NCBI GenBank assembly: GCA_016840025.1
Contig: JAEOTF010000164.1
Span: 1-24,621, forward strand
Direction of reading: 5' to 3'
Source: Candidatus Hodarchaeota archaeon
GTDB lineage: Archaea; Asgardarchaeota; Heimdallarchaeia; Hodarchaeales; YT1-039
Length of the DNA: 24,621 nucleotides
The notes below the pieces were generated by a model. It saw only the letters and a list, made by a program, of their open reading frames with translations. It had not been told where the DNA came from and did no database searches. The translations under genes and the position numbers were made by a program. Shown here piece by piece: positions 14,809-22,145 of this stretch. The stretch's first letter is position 1. Every line of letters starts with the position of its first letter.

Positions 14809-15618
14809 TCAAGGATTTCGTGTTCCTTTGCATTCAGGAAACTTCGTGCAAGACCAAAATTCTCCGAATTTCCCTGTTTTCAACTGCATGGAACTACCAC
14901 ACTTCGGACAATCCGGAGTTGTGGATTTTCGCCCCGCTCTGTCGTATGTCTCGCTGGTAAGATTCCTAAACTTGCACCAATGGCAATTAACCGGATCAAG
15001 CGGCGGACTTTCGCCATCCAATAAGATAACTACTTCCTTCATGAATTGTAAGAAATTTTCATCATTCCGTTCTACCTCAACCCAAGTCAGATCACCTTCC
15101 AGAACTTGTCTTGTAACGTCTGCTTGATCATATTTGTCAGGCGTAAAATACAGAAGGCCTAATTTGGCACTAGGACCTATTGACAAGGCTCCCTCTTCCG
15201 GATTTTCAAGTGAATACGTATATGCATGTAATTGTCTTCCATACATTTCCGTTTTTTCTTCACTTGGATTTCCGGTCTTAAAATCACCCACCAAATAAGT
15301 GCCATCGTCTAATTCCATAACAACATCGAATCGGCCCTTAATATAGCAAGTGCTCTCGGTTCCTTCGAATGAGATTGGTTTTGATTGAATCCATTTTTCT
15401 CCTAATACAACCTTTCCCGGTGGTAATTCCGGACAAAAATCCTCAGTCCTTTTGTCAGAGTGATACTCTTTTTGGAGAGAGGCTATTATGCTGAATATTC
15501 CCGGGATGGGAATGGATGGCCGGTCTATCCCGTATTTCACTCTATTTACGAAGCAATGCTTACATTCTTTGTATAAAAATGTCATATCCGAGGGAGTAAT
15601 TTTGTAATTGTTTCCCAT
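14809..15618 (-). CDS. RecB/Cas4-like PD-(D/E)XK nuclease with zinc ribbon
   Basis: This 269-residue protein has a PD-(D/E)XK core: GRFDVVMELDDGTYLVGDFKTG includes Asp98 and Asp112-Phe-Lys114, followed by YGRQLHAYTYSLE, the Gln-containing helix of RecB/Cas4 nucleases. Two Cys pairs bracket the core, Cys19/Cys22 (CKHC) and Cys212/Cys215 (CHWC), and could hold an iron-sulfur cluster or zinc as in Cas4 and AddB. The last 40 residues form a separate C4 zinc ribbon of topoisomerase I type: Cys237, Cys240, Cys257, Cys263, with KFGEFWSCTKFPECKG. It should cut DNA ends or flaps, with the ribbon gripping single-stranded DNA. It is the last gene of the minus-strand cluster, 50 bp after the HEPN gene, with AGGAAA upstream of ATG 15618. 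No Cas genes or CRISPR repeats are nearby. Confidence 0.85.
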   Translation of the reverse strand: MGNNYKITPSDMTFLYKECKHCFVNRVKYGIDRPSIPIPGIFSIIASLQKEYHSDKRTEDFCPELPPGKVVLGEKWIQSKPISFEGTESTCYIKGRFDVVMELDDGTYLVGDFKTGNPSEEKTEMYGRQLHAYTYSLENPEEGALSIGPSAKLGLLYFTPDKYDQADVTRQVLEGDLTWVEVERNDENFLQFMKEVVILLDGESPPLDPVNCHWCKFRNLTSETYDRAGRKSTTPDCPKCGSSMQLKTGKFGEFWSCTKFPECKGTRNP

Positions 15619-15668
15619 GACTATTTCCTAAGCATATGAATTATTAAAAATCATAATTGAAAGAAAAA

Positions 15669-16658
15669 TCATATTAGATTCTTAGCGCTGAATTTAATAT
15701 TTTCAGTCGTTTTTATCATACCCTCAACTTCGTGGGAACTGAATGAATAACCTGAAGGGTGAGAAGCTTTATTCCTCAACTCAACAATTTTAAGTAGCTC
15801 TCTTTGATTCTTTTCTATAAATTTTGATATCTCTTTGACTAAGTTAGAAAGCTTTTTTCTTTCACCTTCTTTCCATAACGAAATTCCGCACATTTCACAT
15901 TTTTTGTCTATTGCACTTTCGAATGCACATCCAGCCCATTTCGCAGCAGTTCCAAGTTCTCCTGCTCTTAAATAGAATTTTGCTTTCTCTAAATCAGGCT
16001 TGCCCAATACTTCTTTTGTCATGATTTCATACAGGCTTTTTCTTCTTAGGTTTTCTCCCAAATTCCTATGAAATAAATCTAGTATTCCCTTCCTTTCATC
16101 GCCCATTACTTCTAATGCCCACAAAAACATATCAACATATGCCACTTTTTCCAATTGATAAATGTCCCTGTATTTTCTTAGTTCTTTTAAAAAATTGAGA
16201 TATTCAAAAGAGTAGGAATACCCACGAGGGGAATTTATAAAAAAAGCAATAGGAGGTGAATATATTGCATAATTTTCCTCATCAATAAAACGGAGTACAA
16301 TAGATACGAGTTCTAAGTGTTTGAAAATATTATAGTATAGTATCTCTATTATTTTTCTCTCTTTATCCATTCTTTCTTCATGAACTTGAGGTAATTCGTT
16401 AAGAATTTTGAATAATCCTGCCGTTTCTACAAGTTTTTCATCTATTTGGTCTTTAGTGGGCCATCTCCACCATCTATGAAACGGCCAAATATCTTTGTTT
16501 GAAATTTTCACTAAGTGTTCATATGTCAAACAACCATCTCTTTTTAGTTTGGACAACTCCTGCGTAATTGGCGAAAAATCTATTTCTTTCCCATATCTTA
16601 TCTTCGACACTCTTTTAAATATTTTTTCCGCTTCAGTTCTCTGAATCTTAATATCCAT
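15669..16658 (-). CDS. HEPN-domain protein of the nuclease cluster
   Basis: This 329-residue protein is mostly helical. The C-terminal third is HEPN-like: helix AKFYLRAGELGTAAKWAG (about 226-243), then AFESAIDKKCEMCG, the helices LSNLVKEISKFIEKNQREL, and the motif VELRNKASHP with Arg295 and His300 (RX4H, Asn296 next to Arg), which is the standard HEPN RNase active site. The N-terminal 200 residues are unfamiliar and contain the Trp-rich stretch WPFHRWWRWPTKD (58-70), which stands out. CEMC (254-257) is a lone Cys pair. The start ATG 16658 has only a weak AAGAAA upstream. It lies 102 bp after the GIY-YIG gene and 50 bp before the RecB-like gene. Growth arrest by RNA cleavage is a reasonable guess; no antitoxin gene is recognised. 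Confidence 0.78.
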   Translation of the reverse strand: MDIKIQRTEAEKIFKRVSKIRYGKEIDFSPITQELSKLKRDGCLTYEHLVKISNKDIWPFHRWWRWPTKDQIDEKLVETAGLFKILNELPQVHEERMDKERKIIEILYYNIFKHLELVSIVLRFIDEENYAIYSPPIAFFINSPRGYSYSFEYLNFLKELRKYRDIYQLEKVAYVDMFLWALEVMGDERKGILDLFHRNLGENLRRKSLYEIMTKEVLGKPDLEKAKFYLRAGELGTAAKWAGCAFESAIDKKCEMCGISLWKEGERKKLSNLVKEISKFIEKNQRELLKIVELRNKASHPSGYSFSSHEVEGMIKTTENIKFSAKNLI

Positions 16659-16760
16659 TGATTTCTTATCGCTACGCTTTAATGTGACTTGTAAAAATAT
16701 CCTTCCTCTTCTCCCTAAATATTAGATTTTTTTAATTTTAATTCTTCTTCTTTCGCTTCT

Positions 16761-17168
16761 TTATCTCTTCCCAATTTCATTCCATTTTGGCTTGATCATT
16801 GCAATCAAATTGTCTTCAATGCCAGATGCTATATCAACTGGAATTCCCCTGTATTGGAGATTTTCTATTTTAACAAAAACAAAAATTCTTACGGGAATTC
16901 CCTGTTTCAGCAACTCAGATATATTTTTATTATTTTTAATATTTGTCTTTTGAGTTGGATCAGGGCTTTTATAACCTATCATCCTTTCTTTAAGCGTCCT
17001 CACTGTTTTTCCTATATACATTACATCATCTATCGTGACAAATGCATATAATACGTTCCTCACATTTTGATATTTTTTCAGCACAAGTTTCAGCTGACCA
17101 TCATCAAGAATCCATTATCCTGCAAATTCAAATCCGAGATTAAATAAAAATTCCAAACTTTCAGACAT
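16761..17168 (-). pseudogene. GIY-YIG nuclease gene with in-frame TAA at codon 18
   Basis: From ATG 17168 (AAGGGG upstream) the frame reads 17 residues ending GFEFAG, then TAA at 17117-17115, then continues WILDDGQLKLVLKKYQ and the full GIY-YIG domain: NVLYAFVTIDDVMYIGKT, LKERMIGYKSPDPTQKTNI, and a C-terminal EDNLIAMIKPKWNEIG with the catalytic-type Glu. Related proteins, as I remember them, begin LGFEhxGEW, so TAA stands where GAA (Glu) is expected: a single-base nonsense change. Without readthrough, translation could restart only at GTG 17084, without a ribosome binding site, giving a 107-residue protein that keeps the nuclease core. It sits 28 bp after the PD-(D/E)XK gene. Nonsense mutation, sequencing error, or true readthrough are all possible; the first is most likely. 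Confidence 0.8.
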
Positions 17169-17196
17169 GAACTTGCCCCTTCGATTGAACCATTTT

Positions 17197-18180
17197 CTAA
17201 AAGGCAGATAGGATTTCAAAGAGATCTTGTTTCCAAGTGTCTATTCTATCCACAGAAAATGGAAGTATAAATTCAGTAGCAGACTCTTTTTCAAAGCCAA
17301 GCTTTTTAATTCTTTCCATGATTTCACTTTTATTTCCTTTTATCCTTTTCTCATAGAGTTGAAGAACGACGGGAGTTTTGTATTTTCCCCAGACTTGAAG
17401 ATAATACCCAAACCAGAACGAAGCATTTTCTGTCTCTATTATAAATCCATAAAAATTATACGACTGCCCCATTCTTCCCATTTCATAGCCTTTTGCCATT
17501 AGATAATCTCTAATATCAATTACTATATTAATAATCTTATTTATTGCACTAGGCACTTTGGGATCCTGCAGAATCATCTTTTCCTCCTCTGTAAGCTCTT
17601 GATTTATATAATTATTTACAAAAAGCATAAGCTCATTCTGTAATGAGTCTCTATGATCAAGATCAGCAATTATGTCTTCCCATGCAAGGGGTACAAATTT
17701 TAAACCTTGTTGTTTCATCCAAGAGATAAAATTCTTTCCGAATTTATCTTTACAAATTCTGTCACTTAGTTTGATCGATAATTCTATTGTTGTGCGAGGC
17801 GCTAATAATACTAGTATTTTTTTCTTAATATCACCCGGATCTAAAAAAGGGAAATAGTCTCTTAAAGCTTTAGGTTTTTTGAATAGCTCACAATACTTTA
17901 TCAATTGATCATTTCCAGAAAGGTACGATCCAAGTTTGGTCTCTATAATAATCAAAGCATCCTTTGTTAAAATCATTAAATCTGGCCTTCCGATATCTGA
18001 AGATGGCTGTGTAGTTGTCTCAGCTTGCAGTTGGGCAGAGCTTTCCAACGTTCCCAGGATCCTATGAAAAAATATCTTTTGGAATGGAACATAATCTTGC
18101 ATTGAAGCAAGCATGAATGAAACAACCTCTGTTGCTATATCTTCTCCTGATCTTCCACCAATTTGTTTGAATAGGCTCAT
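17197..18180 (-). CDS. PD-(D/E)XK nuclease-superfamily protein
   Basis: This 327-residue protein has a PD-(D/E)XK core resembling the PDDEXK_4 group: GRPDLMILTKDALIIIETKLG places Asp67 before Glu80-Thr-Lys82, followed by GNDQLIKYCELF with Gln92 and Tyr96 on the next helix. This DX(12)EXK arrangement is that of restriction-like nucleases. The region after it includes an ILVLLAPR strand and a FVPLAWEDIIADL segment, and the C-terminal half holds a second alpha/beta part with NFYGFIIETENASFWFGYYLQVWG, which may recognise a partner or DNA. Family members are widespread, mostly uncharacterised, and often beside defence genes. It begins 30 bp after the upstream unknown gene, so they probably act together. 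Nuclease activity is inferred from motifs. Confidence 0.8.
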   Translation of the reverse strand: MSLFKQIGGRSGEDIATEVVSFMLASMQDYVPFQKIFFHRILGTLESSAQLQAETTTQPSSDIGRPDLMILTKDALIIIETKLGSYLSGNDQLIKYCELFKKPKALRDYFPFLDPGDIKKKILVLLAPRTTIELSIKLSDRICKDKFGKNFISWMKQQGLKFVPLAWEDIIADLDHRDSLQNELMLFVNNYINQELTEEEKMILQDPKVPSAINKIINIVIDIRDYLMAKGYEMGRMGQSYNFYGFIIETENASFWFGYYLQVWGKYKTPVVLQLYEKRIKGNKSEIMERIKKLGFEKESATEFILPFSVDRIDTWKQDLFEILSAF

Positions 18181-18210
18181 ATAGCAAATCCCTTTTGCAT
18201 TGCCATTGCA

Positions 18211-18915
18211 TCAACTCATTCTTAAAGATATTCTCTTGTCCTGAAAAGTAGTAATGCCATTTTCCCAATTATTTTGGAAATAATTGTAGTATTTTGCATT
18301 TTTCATCGCATCCGCTATTTGATAAGCGTTTGGATATCTCCCTTTAATCAATGTTGGGACTGTAGCAGTGGCAATTAGAAAATCCAGTTTTTCGATTCTA
18401 TTTTTCAGGCTTACTTCCTTCGGCCATCTTATCTTTAAAAAACCATTGTAGTTGATACAGGCATTTTCAGACTTCAGCTTTTCGGTAAATAAGCTGTGAT
18501 TGGATAATCCATCAGCCATATTTTCGCCCCACTTCATTATAATTGAGTTGTCAATTTTTTTTTGAGGATTCATCAGCAATGCTACTGATCCCCAACTTCT
18601 AAAAAGCCTATCCCCCATGCCTTCAGCTTCTCCCATTTTCTGTGCTTCAGCTTTCAAATCACCGAACGAATTTATTTCCGCTTTTATTGGTAGAATCCAA
18701 CCAGTTCCTAGCCCATAGCTTTTTTTATAACATATATTTGAAAAAACCATAGTATATGTGTTTCTTCTGGTGCTTGAACATCGGCCATATCGAATTGGAA
18801 GATGAACTTGGAATTTGTCTTCACAACGAAAGTTCTCTTCGCGCCAGTTTATTCTTTCTGTACTGCTATCCCACTGTAACGATCCAATTACAATTGCTCC
18901 TCCCTCCAGTGACAT
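18211..18915 (-). CDS. Unrecognised protein, partner of nuclease-like gene
   Basis: This 234-residue soluble protein belongs to no family I can name. It opens with GGAIVIGSLQWDSS, and an early stretch KFQVHLPIRYGRCSSTRRNTYTMVFS looks like two beta strands joined by a basic loop; GLGTGWILPIK follows. A central helical part (EAQKMGEAEGMGDRLFRSWG) and a Trp-containing KIRWPKEVS segment lead to a C-terminal region ending FQDKRISLRMS. No signal peptide or membrane helix is present. It is the leading gene of the minus-strand cluster and is followed after 30 bp by the PD-(D/E)XK gene. A GGAGGGAGG run lies inside codons 4-7, but no alternative ATG follows closely, so ATG 18915 is kept. It may be the sensor or specificity partner of the nuclease; that is inference only. 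Confidence 0.75.
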   Translation of the reverse strand: MSLEGGAIVIGSLQWDSSTERINWREENFRCEDKFQVHLPIRYGRCSSTRRNTYTMVFSNICYKKSYGLGTGWILPIKAEINSFGDLKAEAQKMGEAEGMGDRLFRSWGSVALLMNPQKKIDNSIIMKWGENMADGLSNHSLFTEKLKSENACINYNGFLKIRWPKEVSLKNRIEKLDFLIATATVPTLIKGRYPNAYQIADAMKNAKYYNYFQNNWENGITTFQDKRISLRMS

Positions 18916-18952
18916 ACATGAACTCTATCAAAAAAAGAATGTTCACTTCAAC

Positions 18953-19072
18953 TTATATATTTCTAGAGAGATTTTCACTTTTTAGCGCATCAGTATAAGT
19001 CTCAAGCTTATCAAATTTATCTTTTTCAATATTCAATAAAACAACACTCAAAGAGCGCCGAAGGAGTGACAT
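18953..19072 (-). CDS. Possible small ORF (39 aa)
   Basis: ATG 19072 opens a 39-residue frame on the same strand as, and 37 bp ahead of, the unknown-protein gene. The sequence begins MSLLRRSLSVVLLNIEK and continues KFDKLETYTDALKSENLS, which has sensible amphipathic helical composition. No ribosome binding site precedes it. It could be a small leader protein, a remnant of an antitoxin-like gene, or chance. Confidence 0.3.
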   Translation of the reverse strand: MSLLRRSLSVVLLNIEKDKFDKLETYTDALKSENLSRNI

Positions 19073-19539
19073 TTAATTACAATTCACAAAATTTTGTCGC
19101 ATATAAGACTATTTGCCAATCATTAACAAATTTGAATTTTGAAATAGTTCATTTTATTTAGAAACATTGAAGGAATAAACGCAGAGTCTCCAGCATCCCC
19201 CAATCGAAAAAACGATGGCTGAGTAGGAATAAAGCTTAAGATATACGAAGAAAAACATGAAAATTTCTCATGAGAGAAAAATCTTTTTTTATAATTTAGG
19301 TATCGTACGTAATGTTAAAGAAATTTGGGCACTATATGTTAAGGTCCCGTGACTAATTGGTTGAGGATTCCTTACTATCTTCCGCAGAAGAAAATATTTA
19401 ACTCAAAACAAAATTTTTTTCTTTTTTGGCATAAAGTAGAACTGATTTTTTAAAATCTGCCATATTGCTATAAGAGGGCATCTGATTGAATCTCATTTAC
19501 CAGTGGAGATTTCTTAAACAAAATCGATTCTTAAATGGC

Positions 19540-19569
19540 TTGACAGGAATGAGTGCAATAAGATTTACT
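19540..19569 (+). promoter_or_regulatory. Possible promoter of transport operon
   Basis: TTGACA at 19540-19545, an 18-bp spacer and TTTACT at 19564-19569. The -35 is perfect and the -10 matches four of six. It lies about 100 bp ahead of the ATPase gene in the right orientation. Confidence 0.3.
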
Positions 19570-19670
19570 ATTAATAGTGGCTGCCTTAGTTCAGGAAATT
19601 AGCAGAAGAGTCAGTAACTGTTTAGCGACAAACAAATTTATGGTTTTTTCCTTGCATTACCTAGCAAGAA

Positions 19671-20477
19671 ATGATGATTATCGGAACCACTAAAAATTCA
19701 CAAAGTGAATTCGATTGTAACAAATCCCTAAACGTAGATCCTTCTATCGAAGCTGATATATCCTATCTTGCCCCTAAACATAAATGTCCTCCAATTTTGG
19801 AGAATATTTCGAGAACATTTTCATTCTTGCCTGGAGAAATCACCTGGTTGCTTGGACCGTCTGGAGCTGGGAAAACGACTTTACTTAGACTACTTGGAGG
19901 AGATAAAACTATAGAGTTCAGAGGAAACATAAATTATTACTATAATGAAAAATCACATCATACAGGAGAAGTATTTAGTGATGGCAAAATTGGATTATTT
20001 CTCCCAGAAGGGGGTCTTCCCCCTTGGCAGAAAGTGATCAAGATTCTTCATTTGCCCGCAAATCTTAACAAAAAACTCGAATGCCCTTCCGATAACAAAA
20101 TTGACCAAACGCTAGATATTCTTCGTCTTCCATTAGATACTAAAAATAAACTTCCTTCTGAATTAAGTCTTGGAATGAAGTATAGAATTCTAATAGCATT
20201 AGCATTTCTTTATGAACCTTCTTTTTATCTAATAGATGAACTTTTTAGTGCTTTAGATCAGCCAACTGCAGATTTTTTGATAGAAGAACTAAATAAAAAA
20301 ATAACATCCAGCAATAGTGTTTGTTTTATAACAACTCATGATATTGATAGAGCTTTGAGTATGCCAGGAAGTTATTATTATAAAGATCTTGGAAGAAACT
20401 TAATTCAGCTTGATTCGCCAACTAAAAGCGATATCTATGAATGCTTTAAGTCTGATGGCCATAAAACAAAAGCGTAG
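19671..20477 (+). CDS. ABC transporter ATPase, NitT/TauT-ThiZ type, altered Q-loop
   Basis: This 268-residue ATPase powers the importer formed with the next two genes. Walker A is GPSGAGKTT (62-70), the signature LSLGMKYR (165-172), Walker B FYLIDE (185-190) and the switch His223 in TTHD. The region expected to hold the Q-loop Gln reads GLFLPEGGLPPWQKV. Aligned on the PW that follows the Q-loop in nitrate/taurine/thiamine-precursor ATPases, Gln is replaced by Pro112. The residue may have shifted or the loop may work differently. The first 35 residues are an unusual low-complexity extension. The ribosome binding site is weak (AAGAA just before ATGATG), so the second Met at 19674 is an equally good start. 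The binding-protein gene begins nine bases after the stop. Confidence 0.9.
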   Translation: MMIIGTTKNSQSEFDCNKSLNVDPSIEADISYLAPKHKCPPILENISRTFSFLPGEITWLLGPSGAGKTTLLRLLGGDKTIEFRGNINYYYNEKSHHTGEVFSDGKIGLFLPEGGLPPWQKVIKILHLPANLNKKLECPSDNKIDQTLDILRLPLDTKNKLPSELSLGMKYRILIALAFLYEPSFYLIDELFSALDQPTADFLIEELNKKITSSNSVCFITTHDIDRALSMPGSYYYKDLGRNLIQLDSPTKSDIYECFKSDGHKTKA

Positions 20478-20486
20478 GGGGAAGCG

Positions 20487-21515
20487 ATGAACAAACGACT
20501 TTTTATTCTTATTTTCGTAGTAGCATGTATCACTATTGGCATGATTTATTATGCAAGAAATTGTGCTAACGACGTGGAAAGAGCGGGGCGAACCAAATTG
20601 ACAATTCAACTTCAGTGGGAACCGAGTGCACAATTTATTGGTTTTTATGTATCAAAACAGAGAGGCTATTATGCAGACGAAAAATTAGATGTGACCTTTC
20701 TTCACGGAGGACCCGATGTTAATCCAATATCAAATATCGTTCAAAATAACGCCGAAATTGGATTAGCAACTGCAGATCAAGTTCTGCGTTGGAATGATAT
20801 TGCGGAGGAGAAGAAAGTAATAATAGCAATGGGAACGGTTTTTTATCGCAGCCTTGCAGTTTTTATGGTTCGTACTTCTTCTGGAATTCAGAATCCCGAA
20901 GATCTAAGAAATAAACGAGTTGGAGTTTTTCCTTCATATGATACTGAAAGCCTCTTGTGGCTACTTTTGGAAAGTGCAGGAATTGAAAGAGATGATGTCA
21001 TTCAGACAAACTTTCCAAACTTTTCTAATTTTGAACATAAAAATCTCGATGTGTATGGTGCCTATCTTATAAACGAACCAGTATTGGCAAGATTAAAGGG
21101 AATAGACGTTTCTTTTATCGACCCCTGGGAGAAAGGAATTAGATTTTATTCTGACACGATTATAGCACGTAAGGATTATTATTTAGAAAACATAAAAACA
21201 ATTGAGGCATTCATGCGAGCATCCTTGCGTGGCTGGAATTTTGCTGAAGAAAATATAGACAGAGCCTTAGAATATATGGAAAAAGAGGTGGGAACATTAT
21301 TTGGCACGGGTTTGCCTTGGAATCACCAGAAAGGAGTCGCATTTGAAACGATAAAATATCTCCGTGGATATAGAGAGAAAATCTTTGTGATGGATAGAAA
21401 GATTTGGGAAGAGATGGATAATTCTCTACGAAAACTTGGAATTTTGCAAAAACCTAACCTTATAGAGCAAACATTAGATTTCTCAATTGCTGAAAGAATT
21501 GATGACAATAAATAG
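20487..21515 (+). CDS. NMT1/THI5-like substrate-binding protein
   Basis: This 342-residue protein is the extracytoplasmic binding component. An N-terminal hydrophobic segment (about 5-24) contains VVAC (11-14), which fits a lipobox with Cys14, so it is either a lipoprotein or anchored by that helix. The mature part opens LTIQLQWEPSAQFIGFYVSK, with QRGYYADEKLDVTFLHGG, and later EIGLATADQVLRWND and NKRVGVFPSYDTESLLWLLL. This is the pattern of NMT1/THI5-type receptors such as ThiY and RibY, which bind pyrimidine thiamine precursors or riboflavin; others in the superfamily bind nitrate, taurine or aromatic compounds. The ligand here is not fixed. AGGGGGAAG precedes ATG 20487 at good spacing. Confidence 0.9.
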   Translation: MNKRLFILIFVVACITIGMIYYARNCANDVERAGRTKLTIQLQWEPSAQFIGFYVSKQRGYYADEKLDVTFLHGGPDVNPISNIVQNNAEIGLATADQVLRWNDIAEEKKVIIAMGTVFYRSLAVFMVRTSSGIQNPEDLRNKRVGVFPSYDTESLLWLLLESAGIERDDVIQTNFPNFSNFEHKNLDVYGAYLINEPVLARLKGIDVSFIDPWEKGIRFYSDTIIARKDYYLENIKTIEAFMRASLRGWNFAEENIDRALEYMEKEVGTLFGTGLPWNHQKGVAFETIKYLRGYREKIFVMDRKIWEEMDNSLRKLGILQKPNLIEQTLDFSIAERIDDNK

Positions 21516-21524
21516 AAAGGAAAA

Positions 21525-22145
21525 ATGACTGTTTCAAGCGTTCTAAGTGCTGCTTTGAATACTGGTTATTATACCTTTGGAGGATTGCTATTAGGACTTT
21601 TTCTATCTCTATTTCTCATTCAGCTTTCCTCCGCCAAGCAAGGCAGAATCTTAGGAAGCGTGATATCAGTAGGACTGAAAAGTGTACCTGCTTTCATTTT
21701 TCCTTTAGCATTAGGATCAATTATCGGTCCAGGATCTTTTATCAAAATGCTGGTATCAGGACTAATTTGTTTTTTCCCTATCTTTATAAGTGTTTTAGAG
21801 AGCAAAGAGAAGATACCGAAAAATCTATATAGAATTGCAGATGCTTATGGAGCCAATAATTTTACTCGCTTAAAATATATTGGATTCCCGTGGCTTTTAA
21901 TGGGATTAATGGAAGGTATCAAATCAGCAACACCTCTGGCAGTAGTGGGAGCTATTGTAGCTGAATACGTCTCTGCAACAAATACTGAGCATGCAGGCTT
22001 AGGAATGCTATTTGCTACCAACAGAAATTCTGAACCTCATCTTTTATTGCTTTCTTTAATTACTACCATTCTAGGTAGCTTTTTATTTTTTGCAATATTC
22101 TGTATCCATAAGCTAATTAAGGAGAGATATAAACTTGCTGAATAG
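21525..22145 (+). CDS. ABC transporter permease (BPD type)
   Basis: This 206-residue membrane protein has about five hydrophobic segments (near 12-32, 45-65, 67-87, 140-160 and 175-198). The cytoplasmic EAA loop is visible as YRIADAYGANNFTRLKYIG, followed by FPWLLMGLMEGIKSATPLA, the stretch that touches the ATPase. It is shorter than the usual 240-270 residues, lacking an N-terminal helix, but the core is complete. AAAGGA precedes ATG 21525, nine bases after the binding-protein stop. The methyltransferase start overlaps its end by eleven bases, so expression is coupled. Two copies would normally form the channel. Confidence 0.9.
   Translation: MTVSSVLSAALNTGYYTFGGLLLGLFLSLFLIQLSSAKQGRILGSVISVGLKSVPAFIFPLALGSIIGPGSFIKMLVSGLICFFPIFISVLESKEKIPKNLYRIADAYGANNFTRLKYIGFPWLLMGLMEGIKSATPLAVVGAIVAEYVSATNTEHAGLGMLFATNRNSEPHLLLLSLITTILGSFLFFAIFCIHKLIKERYKLAE

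Larger units (their letters stand above)
18916..19670. other. Long divergent intergenic region
   Basis: About 755 bp separate the minus-strand defence cluster from the plus-strand transport operon, so promoters in both directions are expected. It contains the 39-codon frame at 18953-19072 and a moderate promoter at 19540-19569. No tRNA-like fold or thiamine riboswitch could be recognised. The rest is AT-rich with only short palindromes, such as GATTTTTTAAAATC near 19444. Confidence 0.65.

Noticed and set aside
14809..15618. Cas4 of a CRISPR-Cas system
   Set aside because: No cas1, cas2 or repeat-spacer array in the window, and the Cys spacing plus zinc ribbon differ from standard Cas4.
19195..19260. 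Thiamine (TPP) riboswitch ahead of the NMT1-type importer
   Set aside because: GGCTGAG occurs near 19217, but the second conserved half (CTGA...GCGTAGGGA pattern) and the required helices could not be found.
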